64,000 bases of DNA from Clostridia bacterium UC5.1-1D2. GTDB lineage: Bacteria; Bacillota; Clostridia; Lachnospirales; Lachnospiraceae. Shown here one piece after another: positions 48,541-59,281 of the stretch (within the stretch, counting starts at the first letter, position 1; each line of letters begins with the position of its first letter). Made by a program: the position numbers and the translations under genes. Where the stretch lies: assembly GCA_001304855.1 (NCBI GenBank), contig BBZN01000006.1:96943-160942 (forward strand), in the 5' to 3' direction. The notes beneath the pieces are model-generated. The model had not been told where the DNA came from, searched no databases, and saw only the letters and a list, made by a program, of their open reading frames with translations.

Positions 48541-50071
48541 ATGAATAGTGAGAAAAAGACGGAGAAAAAGGGCCCTTTGTCCGGAATGGAAGACGGCGTA
48601 ACAGAAGGCGCGGCGGGAAAGGAGACAGCGGTCCGTTCCGGGAGAAGCCGGTACGGCCGGCGGACAAAAAGGCGGCTCTACAGACGACTCCGACGAAATA
48701 GACCGTCAGATTGAGACTCTCATGGTTGTGGACCCGCTGGAAGATGGCGGGAAGGGAAAAAAGAAGAGAAAAAGAAAGCAGAAGGCAGCCAGGGGAATCG
48801 GTGAGAACCCGGACAGGCAGCCAAAGCTGATACAGCGGGTCAAAAACTGGAGCAGAAAACGGAAAATCATCACGGGATTGTGTGTGCTGGCAGTGATGGC
48901 ATTTTTGGGTCCCCGGCTGTTTGGGGGCAAAAAAGAGATGGGGATTCCCGTAACGGTGATTCCTCTTACAAAGCAGAGTATTCAGGAGAAACTTGCCCTC
49001 AACGGGCCGGTGTCGGGAACGGACAGCGTGGATGTGGTGTCCAATATTCATGCGGAGATTACGGAAATGCACGTGAAGGAGGGCGACCAGGTTCACAAGG
49101 ATCAGGTCCTGGCGGTACTGGACAGCACCGACCTGGAGAGGGAGGTTCATATTGCGCAGAATGCATACGACCTGGCGGTGAATAATAAGCAGGAAAAGGA
49201 CAAAGAAGCGGCCCTGGGCTATGAAAAGGCGGTGCAGGATTTTCAAAAGGCCAGTATGGACCATAACAGAAACAGCCTTCTCTTTGCCAATGGCGACATA
49301 TCACAGATGGATTTGGAAACCAGCGCCAACGCTTTAAATGACGCCAAGCGCCAGGTGGAGAGCTATACGGTGGAGAACGGCAGGGGAGTTGCAGATAAGT
49401 CTTACGAACTTCAGATACAGAATGCAGCCTTTGAACTGGAGAAAAAGAAGGAAGAACTGGAAAACACACAGATTAAAAGCACCATTGACGGCACAGTGGT
49501 CCGGGTCAACTCCAAAGTGGGACAGTTTGCCGATAAGGTAGAGGACGACAAGCCTATATTCAGCATTGAGAATCTGGAGGAACTGGAGCTGGAGATTAAG
49601 GTCAGCGAGTTTTCCATCGGCAAGGTAAAGGTGGGGCAGAAGGCCTCTATAACTGCCGATATTCTGGACGGCGAGACTGTAAGCGGCGAGGTGGTCAAGA
49701 TTTCCCCCACAGGTGAGGAAAAGGGCGGCGGCTCCACGGAACGCGTAATTCCCACTACTATACGGGTGGACGGAGACAATACAAAGCTTATTGCAGGTAT
49801 TACAGCCAGGGCGGAGCTGCTGATACGGGAGGCGGAGGACACCTTTGTGGTTCCTACTTCAGCTCTCTTTGACGAGGAGGATATTACATATATCGCCATT
49901 GTGCAGGATATGACAGTGAAGCGTATTCCTGTGAAGCTGGGGGTTGAGAGTGATATAACCACAGAAGTTATCCCTGAGGATGATACGGTTCTGGAGGAAG
50001 GAATGCAGCTGATTACCAATGCAGGACCTCAGCTTACGGATGGGGCTGCAGTTCTTGTGATGCCGCAGTAG
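48541..50071 (+). CDS. MacA/HlyD-type membrane fusion (adaptor) protein
   Basis: About 510 residues. A highly charged cytoplasmic N-terminus of about 110 residues (with KKKRKRKQKA) precedes one membrane helix (IITGLCVLAVMAFLGPRLFG). Outside: barrel-sandwich hybrid (NGPVSGTDSVDVVSNIHAEITEMHVKEGDQVHKDQVLAVLDST), a long alpha-helical hairpin, then KSTIDGTVVRVNSKVGQFADKVEDDKPIFSIENLEELELEIKVSE and the beta-barrel domain. The first 30 codons and the rest differ in frame, with the change near 48634. It would link the MacB-like transporter to the TolC-like proteins. AGGAGGAAACT precedes ATG 48541. Confidence 0.88.
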
Positions 50072-50084
50072 TGGGAGGCGCTTT

Positions 50085-50953
50085 ATGAAAAAATGGAATA
50101 AGATGCAGGGCGCCCCGGACGGAGAGAAGGCTTGGAAAGTCAGCCTGGCGGCCCTTCTGAGGGAACGCCTGCTGAAAAGAACGCAACCCCGCCAGGAAGC
50201 CTGCAGCGGGCCTCTGATAAAACTGGAGAACCTTGTGAAAATATATGACACGGGAGCAATTAAGGTTCTGGGCCTTAAGAAGATTAATCTGACCATTGAG
50301 CGGGGGGAGTTTGTGGCTATCATGGGACACTCCGGTTCCGGAAAGTCCACCCTCATGAATATTCTGGGATGCCTGGACCGGCCCACTCTGGGTCATTATT
50401 ATCTGGACGGAATTGACACGGCAGACATGACGCCCGACGAACTGTCGGATATCCGCAACCGCAAGATCGGCTTTGTTTTTCAGTCCTTTAACCTTATATC
50501 CAGAACCTCGGCTCTGAAAAATGTGGAGCTGCCCATGACGTATGCCAGACTTCCCAAGTCGAAGCGCACAGAGAGGGCTAAGGAGCTTTTGGAGCGGGTG
50601 GGCCTGGGCGGCAGAAAAGAGCATATGCCAATGAGCTGTCCGGAGGACAGCGCCAGAGGGTTGCCATAGCCAGGGCGCTGGCCAACGAGCCTCCCCTGAT
50701 TCTTGCAGACGAGCCTACGGGAAATCTGGATACGGCCTCCTCGGTTGAGATTATGGAGCTGTTTTCCCAGCTTCACAAGGAAGGCGCCACAGTGGTTGTG
50801 GTAACCCATGAGGAGGATATCGCTGCATTTACGGACAGGGTCCTCCGGTTCAGCGACGGACAGCTTTTAAGCGACACTCTGAACTGCCACAGCCGGCTTT
50901 CCGAAAGCAATACGGATCACAGCCAGGGAAAGGAGGAGACGGATGCTCATTGA
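50085..50953 (+). CDS. MacB-type ABC transporter ATPase (one frameshift)
   Basis: About 290 residues: an unusual 45-residue basic N-terminal lead, then [38 protein letters not shown], Walker [11 protein letters not shown]-loop VFQSFNLI, signature [17 protein letters not shown], Walker [14 protein letters not shown]-loop VTHEED. One C is missing near 50631, just before the signature. The LolD/MacB-subfamily pattern fits export of peptides, lipoproteins or drugs. The tail overlaps the permease start by 11 nt. Confidence 0.93.
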
Positions 50954-52152
50954 AAATATGCTGATGGCTTTTTCTGCTATCCGCTCTAATAAAATGCGTT
51001 CGGCCCTTACAATGCTGGGCATCATCATCGGAATCGGCTCCGTTATCGCCATCGTCTCCATCGGCGATACCATGAGGAGCATGTTTTCCGATCTTTACAA
51101 GGACGTGGGAATCACACAGGCTTATATATCCATCGGCTACTGGGTGGAGGATGTGAGGCAGAGCGATTACTTTACCCTGGATGAGATGGAGCGGGCAAAG
51201 GAAGTGTTCGGGGATGAGATAGCCTACATTGACAGCAACGCCTATACTACCAGCGACGCCACCTATAAGCGGACCAAGGTGAGCTTTGAATACCAGGGAA
51301 TCGATTACAATTACCAGGATGTGCAGCCCGTGAACGTAGTTACGGACGTTACCTCAACGAGGGGGATATTCTGGGAAGAAAGAAAAATATAGTCATGGAT
51401 GTGGACAGCGCAAGAATGCTCTTCGGCGTGGAAAATGCCGTAGGCAAAACCTTCAGAACCACCATCTATGGTTCTACAGAGGATTATACTGTGGTAGGCG
51501 TATACCGCAAGGAAATCAGTCCCCTTCAGAAACTGATGCAGGGGGGAGCAATGACAAAGGAACCGCCTTTCTCCCCTATACCATCCTTACCTGGCCCAAC
51601 GATTACTTTTACAACATACATGTTTATGCGGCGGACAATGTGAATCTGGATCAGTTTTTCAACAAGTTTAAAGCGTATCTTGCAAAACTCCACGGCCGGG
51701 AGCCTGAGGATATGTACATGTATACGGCTATGGAGGAGATGACTTCTGTGGATTCCATGATGGGCGGGCTTTCTATGGCTGTAGGGGGCATTGCGGCTAT
51801 TTCCCTGTTGGTGGGAGGCATCGGCATTATGAATATTATGCTGGTGTCTGTAACTGAGAGAACCAGGGAGATCGGCATTCGCAAGGCTTTAGGCGCCAGA
51901 ACAAAGGATGTGCTTATACAGTTCCTGACGGAGTCGGCCATCTTATCGGCCTGCGGCGGAATGATCGGAGTTCTTATGGGCGTGGGGCTGGTGTCCCTGG
52001 GCGGTCTGGCCTTTGGACTGCCGGTTGTCATAAAACCCAGCGTCATATTGGTGGCGGTGTCATTTTCCGCTATGGTGGGCATATTTTTCGGACTGTATCC
52101 GGCTTCCAAGGCCGCTAAGGCAGACCCTATCGACGCGTTGCGATACGAGTAA
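50943..52152 (+). CDS. MacB-type ABC transporter permease (two frameshifts)
   Basis: About 404 residues: [37 protein letters not shown] (helix 1), a large extracellular MacB_PCD domain, and three C-terminal helices with [29 protein letters not shown], the FtsX signature. Breaks near 51342 ([12 protein letters not shown]) and 51545 ([13 protein letters not shown]). Separate from its ATPase, unlike Gram-negative MacB, which is fused; this split form is common in Firmicutes. Confidence 0.92.
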
Positions 52153-52212
52153 GCAAAAGAGAGCAGCGCTTAGGCATTACAGCAATACCATACCGGCAGG
52201 AAGGAGATATAA

Positions 52213-53481
52213 ATGATAAAATATATACGGAAAAACCAGGGAAAAGGTCCCGGAGACAGGAGAAGAGCAGGCAGAGCCGCAGACAGTAACGGCCGCCCTG
52301 TGGGCGGCAGAAGCTGCAGCCGGCCCGTATCTGCCCTTTGCCTTTGCATGGCTGCCAGCACAGCCCTTTCCTGCACCGCCATGGCCAGCCCTGAGTTTGC
52401 CCATTCCTCTGAGAAGTGGGAAACGCTGAGGGATAATGTGATGGAATACCATGAACTGGCGGATCTGATTCATGAATATAACGCCACTGTTATCAACAAC
52501 CGCCTGGAATACGATGAATACAGGGCAAAAGCCATGATGATCTGAAAAATGCCTACCAGGATATGGCGGACAGTCTCTACTCCTCCAGCGACAAGATGGT
52601 GGATTCCGCTGTGGAAGGGGCCCCGGTTACGACAGCGCTATGGCATCGGCAGCCCTCGCCAGGGTTCAGGCGGAGCAGAACCAGGAGATGGCAGATGCAC
52701 AGAACGAGGACAGCTATGTAAAGAAGATGGAATATAACCGGGCGGAGGCTGTTCTTGTACAGTCCGCCCAGACGAAGATGAACGCCTACTGGCAGAAGGC
52801 CAAGAACAGTCCCGCTCTGGAGGAAGCGCTTATCACTGCGAATACAGAGTATGAGGCTATGGCTGTGAAAGCTTCCGGAGGGATGATTGCCCAGGCTGAA
52901 CTTCTGGCGGCAAAGGAAAAACGGAATCTGCCCAGGCGGCAGTGGAAACGAATCAGAAGGAGATGGACGCGCTGCGCAGGGAGCTGTGTATTATGACCGG
53001 CTGGAGCTATGATTCACAGCCGGAGATACGCGAGATCCCCATTCCCTCTCAGGAGGAGGTGGATTCCATCGATCTGGAGGCCGATAAGGCGCTGGCTCTG
53101 GAGCTGAACTATACGCAGAATGCCAATGAACAGCGGCTTAAACATACAAGTAAAGGCGCCCAGTATGATGTGATGGATAAAAAGGTGAAGACAGGACATC
53201 AGCAGATAGCGGCAGACGTGGAGGCCAAATATAAGCTTCTGACGCAGGCCCGGTCGGACTATATTCTGGCAGAAGGGGAGTATCAGCTGGCAGTGAATAA
53301 CCAGCAGTCCGCCCAGCTCCGCTACAGCATTGGCGCCATTTCCCAGAATGAGTATCTGAAGAGCCGGGAAAGCTTTGCAGGGACCCTGTCGGCCAGAGAC
53401 GTGGCGGCTTTGAAATTCAGCCAGGCCATGGAAAATTACCGCTGGACCGTAAACGGCCTGGCACAGACGGAGGGGGAGTAA
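52213..53481 (+). CDS. TolC-like secreted coiled-coil protein 1 (three frameshifts)
   Basis: A long signal region (CSRPVSALCLCMAASTALSCTAMASPEFA) precedes about 370 residues that are nearly all helical. KWETLRDNVMEYHELADLIHEYNATVINNRLEY and the final VNNQQSAQLRYSIGAISQNEYLKSRESFAGTLSARDVAALKFSQAMENYRWTVNGL match the TolC/OEP repeat, where the second half echoes the first. Breaks near 52530, 52624 and 52919, each a missing base. OEP proteins in Gram-negatives form outer-membrane channels; what they do in a Firmicute is unclear. Confidence 0.75.
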
Positions 53482-53482
53482 T

Positions 53483-54611
53483 ATGAGACAGGGAAAGAAA
53501 TGGCTCCCTCTTCTGACAGCTGCAATGGCTGCCGGCATCATCTTAAACGGCAGCGGCATGCTGACTGCCAGGGCCGGGGAAGCGGCCAGGCCCAAGGTGA
53601 TTCAATATACCGAACTGGAAGCCTTGTGAAGGCTTATTCACCTCAGGTTCAGATGGAGCAGGCCCTATATGACAGCCGTCTGGCAATGTATGAAAACGCC
53701 AGGGAGGAGATAATGGCTACCAGGCGCTTCTCAGGGAGGAGGCGGATTCCATGGAGAAGGAAGGGGATGCTGCGGGAGCTGAAAGCTACCGGGCCCAGGC
53801 GAAGGCTTTGGAAGACACTGCCAAGGATCTGGATAAAAAAATCCGTTCTGTCAAGGGCAGCGCCAGCACCATGTCTCTGAGGCAGATGGAGGATACCGTC
53901 ACCTGGACGGCTCAGAGCCTTATGGGAACCTATCACAGCCTCAGGCTGGAACAAGCAGGGGCGGCGGCCCGGGCAGAACTTAAACAGAGCCTTTATGAGA
54001 AGGCCTGCCGCCAGATTGCTGCAGGAGGCGTCTCCCAGAGGGAAGCGGACGAGGCGGGCCAGGCAGCTTCAGAGGCAGCCGTCCATGCCCAGTGGCTGCT
54101 GGACGAGATGGACAGGGTAAAGGGGGAGATTGCAATGCTTATAGGGTATGAAACCGGAGAGGAGATAGAAATTGCGCCTATGCCTGCGCCTGACAGCACA
54201 CGGGCGGAAAATATATCACTGGAAGTGGATAAATGGAGGGCTCTTGGCAACAACTACCAGCTGAGATCGGAGCGGGGCTCATCCTTCAGCGGAACCAACA
54301 AAGAGCTTCATTCCAGACAGAGAAGCATAGAGCAGAACGAGGAAACCATGTATGCCCAGGTAGAAACATTGTACCAGGATGTGCTGGCAAACCGGACGTC
54401 CTGGAACGGCGCGGTTACAGCCATGGCTGCGGCAGATGCAAAATGGCAGGCCGATTCCCATAAGATGGAACTGGGGATGCTTTCCAATCAGGAATATCTG
54501 GAGGCAAAGGTTTCCTACATGGAAGCAGTTGCAGCTAAAGGCCAGGCCGATGTGAATTTCCAGCAGGCCATGGACGCTTACGGCTGGGCCGTCAAAGGAT
54601 TCATACAATAG
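53483..54611 (+). CDS. TolC-like secreted coiled-coil protein 2 (two frameshifts)
   Basis: Signal peptide KKWLPLLTAAMAAGIILNGSGMLTARA, then a helical TolC/OEP-like protein of about 350 residues: VIQYTELEALVKAYSPQVQMEQALYDSRLAMYENAREEI and C-terminal MELGMLSNQEYLEAKVSYMEAVAAKGQADVNFQQAMDAYGWAVKGFIQ. Paralogous to the preceding gene and 1 bp after its stop. Breaks near 53627 (EALVKAYSP) and about 53713-53730. The two-gene arrangement implies a hetero-oligomer or two versions of the same part. Confidence 0.75.
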
Positions 54612-54614
54612 CGG

Positions 54615-55318
54615 TTATTCTTCCCTCCTCATCATCCTGTATCCCACTCCTACGTGGGTCTGGATATATTGGGGGTGGGAAGAATTTTTTTCAATTTTTT
54701 TCCGGAGGGAGGCCATAAAAACACGGAGGGAGGCCACCTCCCCGTCCCAGGCCGTACCCCAGACTTCACGGATTATATAGGAATGGGTCAGCACTTTGCC
54801 TGCATTCTGGGACAGAAGGCACAAAAGTTTATATTCATAAGGGGTCAGATGAAGCTCCTTTCCTTCCAGTGTGGCGTAACCAGCCCCATAGTTGATGGTC
54901 AGTCCCCCGTTTGTAAAGATAGAGGACTGTACTTCGGTCTGGGACTGCATATAGTTTAGCCGTCTTTGTGTGGAGCGCAGCCTGGCCAGGAGTTCGTCAA
55001 CGGAAAAGGGCTTGGTGAGATAGTCGTCCGCACCTGCGTCCAATGCTTCAATTTTATCATAGTCCTCGCTTCTGGCGCTGATTACGATAATAGGAGTGTT
55101 GGACCAGGAGCGGATTTTTTGATCACATCCACTCCGTCCATATCCGGCAGGCCCAGATCCAGAAGAATAATAGCCGGCCGCTGGGAGGCGGCAGTCAGGA
55201 TACCCTGCTCTCCTTTGTCACAGCAGATATAGTGGTAGCCATGCAGTTCCAGAGTGGTCGCAATCAGATTTTTGATCGCTTTGTCGTCCTCAATTACTAA
55301 AATTCCAGCTTTATTCAT
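54615..55318 (-). CDS. KdpE-like OmpR-family response regulator (one frameshift)
   Basis: Receiver domain ILVIEDDKAIKNLI, LLDLGLPDMDG (phospho-Asp), and TKPFSVDELLARL; DNA-binding winged helix ELHLTPYEYKLLCLLSQNAGKVLTHSYIIREVWG. About 235 residues, with one A missing near 55116 (VIKKIRSWSNTPIIVISARSEDYDKIEAL). Its start overlaps the kinase stop by 8 nt (ATGAATAA), so they are one operon. The pattern resembles KdpE. Confidence 0.92.
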
Positions 55319-56839
55319 GGATAGAAACCTCCTTGGCAGGTAATGTCAGCCGGAAAATACTTCCGGCAGGTGTATTGTCAAGCACCTGGATGGCGCCTTT
55401 GTGAGCGTGAAGAATGGCTCTGTAAAGGGGAAGGCCCAGCCCCATTCCCCGCTTTCCGTCAGCGGACTTATGGCCCGTAGTATAGAACATTTCAAAGATT
55501 TTTGTTTTAGTTCATCGGGGATACCAGGCCCGCTATCCCTCACCTCAATCACTGCATTTCCGTCAGACTGGCAGCTGGTGACTGTGATTGTGGAGCCTGG
55601 GGGGTATATTTGATGGCATTGTCCACCAGGTTGGTGATAACCTGGATTATAAGCCTTGCATCCATGGCGGCCAGGATAAGGTCTTTCTCCTGCTTCACCT
55701 CTATGGTGTGGCTCTCGTGGCGGCGGTTTATGTGGCGCATAGCCTCGTCTATGACCTCTTCAAGGAGTTCCGTCTCCATTTGAAGGGCGACTGACTGGCC
55801 TTCCATACGGGTGATAGACAGCAGGTTTTCCACCAGGTTAATAAGCCACATGGAATCGTCATAGATATCGCTGTAAACCCTGGCCTTCTGCTTCTCATCC
55901 AGATTTCCGCCGTCATTTAACAGCATACCGGCATTGCCGGAAATGCTGGTAAGGGGAGTTCTGAGATCGTGGGAAATGGAGCGCAAAAGGTTGCTTCTAA
56001 GCTGCTCCGTCTTTCTCATGGAGGCTTCCTCCTCCCTCTTTCTGGAGATAAATTCCTTTTCCAGGGCCATGGCGCACTGCCCAATAATTGCCAGAGTGAG
56101 GCTCTTCTGAAATTCGTCAAAGGGAAGATCCCCCTGACGGATTGCCATGACTGCGTAGACTGTTTCCTCGCTTCTCACAGGCAGATAATGGAAGGCGGCT
56201 GTGGGCAGAATATCGGTGGAGGCCCCGGTTTCCCGGGCCTCCAGAAAGCATCTTCTGGCTGCGCTTTTTCCTCCGGAGTGTCCAGAGAAGGGCCTCGGAC
56301 TGCAGAGGGAGGGGAGCCTTCTGTGAAAAATTTAAGGGGAAGAAACTCCTGATTTGCAATTTCAAAGCAGGCAATGTCCCTCTTCAAAAGCAGATTCAGC
56401 TGGGAAGCTGTTATAGAGAGAATCTCCCTGCTTCTCCCGCTCTCTGGAGCATCTTGCCCGTATCCAAAATGACATTGGTACGATATGCGTTCTGCTGGGA
56501 ACGCCGGGCATTTTCCTTTATCTGCACAGTGTAGGAGCTGGTTAAAATGGCCGCCAGAAATGTTATCAGAAGCGTTAGCTGAGTCGCGGCGTCATCTGCC
56601 TTAAAAGCAAACATCGGCGCTGTAAAAATGTAGTTAAACAGCAGAATGCTGGCCAGGGAGGCGGTGACGCTGTACCATCTTGATGAGGTGAGGGCGGCAA
56701 TTACGAGCACGCCCAGTATGTATACAGTTATGATATTTGTCTGAGGCAGACCCAGTTCCTCCAACAGGAATCCGATGGCTGTGGTTACAGCCAGCACAGT
56801 CAGGGTTTTCAGGGAGTCTGCTAGTTTGCGGTGGTTCAT
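55311..56839 (-). CDS. KdpD-like sensor histidine kinase without the N-terminal KdpD domain (several frameshifts)
   Basis: About 510 residues: four close membrane helices of the DUF4118 type (LAVTTAIGFLLEELGLPQTNIITVYILGVLVIAALTS...LLFNYIFTAPMFAF), a GAF-like sensor region, HisKA with SISHDLRTPLTSISGNAGMLL, HATPase with NLVDNAIKYTP and DSGPGIP and GMGLGLPLYRAIL. It lacks the about 350-residue KdpD/UspA cytoplasmic part. Breaks near 56412, about 56200, 55600 and 55480. The start at 56839 has AAGGAGAATCCCT. It is divergent from ktrB and probably controls it. Confidence 0.88.
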
Positions 56840-57037
56840 AGGGATTCTCCTTATGGTTACAAAAACCGTAATTATAGGGTTCTGATTATTTTGTTTGTAC
56901 ATAAGTATATCATAACTGATACGGATTCTGCAGCAAAACACATGCATCTTTACATAATCTTTACGCGCCGGTCTTTTCCGTTACACCTGTTTTATGCGGC
57001 TGGTGGTAAGCTGTAGCAATACAGGAGGTATAAATTT

Positions 57038-58329
57038 ATGAAATCCATTGAAAAACAATCTCCGGCCAGAATCATAGCCTTGGGCTTTCTGGCAGTTATA
57101 CTGGCAGGCTCGTTTCTGCTGATGACGCCTCTATGTGTAAGGCCGGAAGTGGATCTGCACTATGTAGACGCTCTGTTTACCTCTGCCAGCGCAGTCTGTG
57201 TTACAGGCTGATCGCAGTGGATACGGCCGACACATTTACGGCAGCGGGGCAGGCGGTGGTGGCATGCCTTATCCAGATAGGAGGACTGGGGGTTACCTCA
57301 GTGGGCGTAGGCGTGATACTGGCGCTGGGACGCAGAGTGAATTTAAAAGAACGTCTGCTGATAAAGGAAGCAATGAACCTGGATTCAGGTAAAGGCATTG
57401 TATGCCTGGTGAAAAACGTACTGAAAAACTACGCTCATATTTGAGGCGGTGGGAGCATTTTTAAGTTTCCTGGTATTCAGCCGGGATTACCCTCCGGTGA
57501 GAGCCCTGGGGATCAGCCTGTTTCATTCAGTGGCAGCCTTTAATAATTCGGGGTTTGACATTATGGGCGGCCTTAGAAACCTGATCCCCTATCAGGATGA
57601 TGTCCTTTTGAATCTGACCACAGCGGGCCTGATTATTTTCGGAGGCCTGGGTTTCCTGGTGATAATGGATATATCAAAAAAGAGGCGCTTTAAAAAGCTG
57701 ACTCTTCATTCCAAAGCAGTGATTGTAACCTCTCTCATACTCTTGGCAGTGGGTACGGTCCTTATCAGGCTTACGGAGGATATCACATGGCTGGGCGCAT
57801 TTTTTACCAGCGTATCAGCCAGAACTGCAGGGTTTTCCACCTATCCTCTGGGAGACTTTACAACTGCAGGTATTTTGACCGTGTCGGTGCTTATGTTTAT
57901 CGGCGCATCTCCGGGGTCTACAGGAGGAGGCATCAAGACCAGTACCTTGTTTACGCTGTTTCATACTATCAAGGGGGCGGCAACCAATGAGGAGCCCCAT
58001 GCATTTCATTACCGTATTCCACAGGTAGTCTTTTATAAGGCGGCGATTGTGACATCCTTATCTGCACTTGTTGTGTGCCTGGGCATTTTCCTCATGTGTA
58101 TTCTGGAGCCGGGTATACCCTTTGAGGACATTTTGCTGGAAATAACCTCGGCCTTCGGCACCGTGGGACTGTCCACCGGTATCACCCCGGGCTGTCGCCT
58201 TTGAGCAAGCTGCTGGAGATTGTGATTATGTATATTGGGAGGCTTGGGCCTTTGACTATCGTTACCATATGGATATTCAAACCGGAGACATCTGTATCTT
58301 ATCCGGAAGGAAGCATCAGTATTGGATAG
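57038..58329 (+). CDS. ktrB: KtrB/TrkH potassium uptake channel subunit (three frame changes)
   Basis: About 430 residues with repeated membrane-pore-membrane units. Selectivity-filter loops: SASAVCVTGLIAVDT, SVAAFNNSGFDIMGG, SVSARTAGFSTYPL and SAFGTVGLSTGITPG; also ASPGSTGGGIKTST. Missing C near 57209, an extra A near 57430 (AAAAAC should be AAAAC: VLKTTLIFEAVG) and a missing base near 58189 (GLSPLSKLLEIVIMYIG). It imports K+ with Na+ under control of the KtrA ring. AGGAGG upstream of ATG 57038. Confidence 0.93.
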
Positions 58330-58410
58330 AACGCCGTCCAGGCGGAACAGATTGTACGTAATGGACTTGAACAGGGGGCGCGAAGCGCTCATAGTAAGGA
58401 GGAAAATAAT

Positions 58411-59088
58411 ATGGCACACAGACACACGGAAGCAATGTCTTATGGAATTATAGGGCTGGGACGTTTTGGAAGCGCCCTGGCCGCCACCCTGGCAGAGGGA
58501 GGGAAAGAGATTATGGTCTTGGACTGCAATGAGGAAAAGGTCAGGCAGATGAGGCAGTTTACAGAGCATGCCTATGTGGTCAGAAATTTACAGAAGGAGA
58601 CTCTTCGGGAGACGGGGATTCAGAACTGTGACGTAGTGGTGGTTTGTATCGGGGACCAGGTGGACGTGAGTATACTCACAACCCTGAATGTAATTAATTT
58701 GGGCGTCCCCCAGGTGGTGTCCAAAGCCAACAGCCCGGAACAGGGTGAGATTCTCGGGAAAATCGGCGCCCAGGTAGTATATCCTGAAAAGGATATGGGG
58801 GTGCGTCTGGCAAAACGCCTCATATCGGGGAGAGTTTTTAACCTCTTTGAGCTGAATAAGGATGTAGATATCTCAGAATTGCAACTGAATGACGGCCTGG
58901 CCGGAAAGACGGTACAGGAAGCCCGGCTCAGAAACAGGTTTGGAGTAAATATTATTGCAGTCAGCCGCAAAGACTGGCTCACTACCGATATAAGGCCTGA
59001 CTATGTATTTGACAAAGACGATACGCTGGTTGTCATCGGAGACAGGGAAAAGATCAGGAAGCTGGCGGATGCATTGGGGACGGTATAA
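58411..59088 (+). CDS. ktrA: KtrA/TrkA potassium channel regulatory subunit
   Basis: Intact 225 residues. RCK-N domain with NAD/ATP-binding GIIGLGRFGSALAATLAEGGKEIMVLD and VVVVCIGDQVDVSILTTLNVINLGVPQVVSKANS; RCK-C domain from about residue 140 (LFELNKDVDISELQLNDGLAGKTVQEARLR). AAGGAGGAAAATAAT gives the start. Gap of 81 bp after ktrB. Nucleotide or c-di-AMP binding to this ring opens KtrB in Firmicutes. Confidence 0.95.
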   Translation: MAHRHTEAMSYGIIGLGRFGSALAATLAEGGKEIMVLDCNEEKVRQMRQFTEHAYVVRNLQKETLRETGIQNCDVVVVCIGDQVDVSILTTLNVINLGVPQVVSKANSPEQGEILGKIGAQVVYPEKDMGVRLAKRLISGRVFNLFELNKDVDISELQLNDGLAGKTVQEARLRNRFGVNIIAVSRKDWLTTDIRPDYVFDKDDTLVVIGDREKIRKLADALGTV

Positions 59089-59281
59089 AAGCGTTTTTCG
59101 GGATTTTATACGTTATCTTTTGTGAAAAAGTGGGTTTCTTTATAAAAAATACATAAAATACGGAAAATATGTGAGGATTTCACGGTTTATTCACGCTTTA
59201 GTGACACTTCCATGTGCTGTGTTTTGATAAAATAAAAAGGCCAGTTAGTAATAATAAAATCTGAAGAAGAGGAGTAATGAG

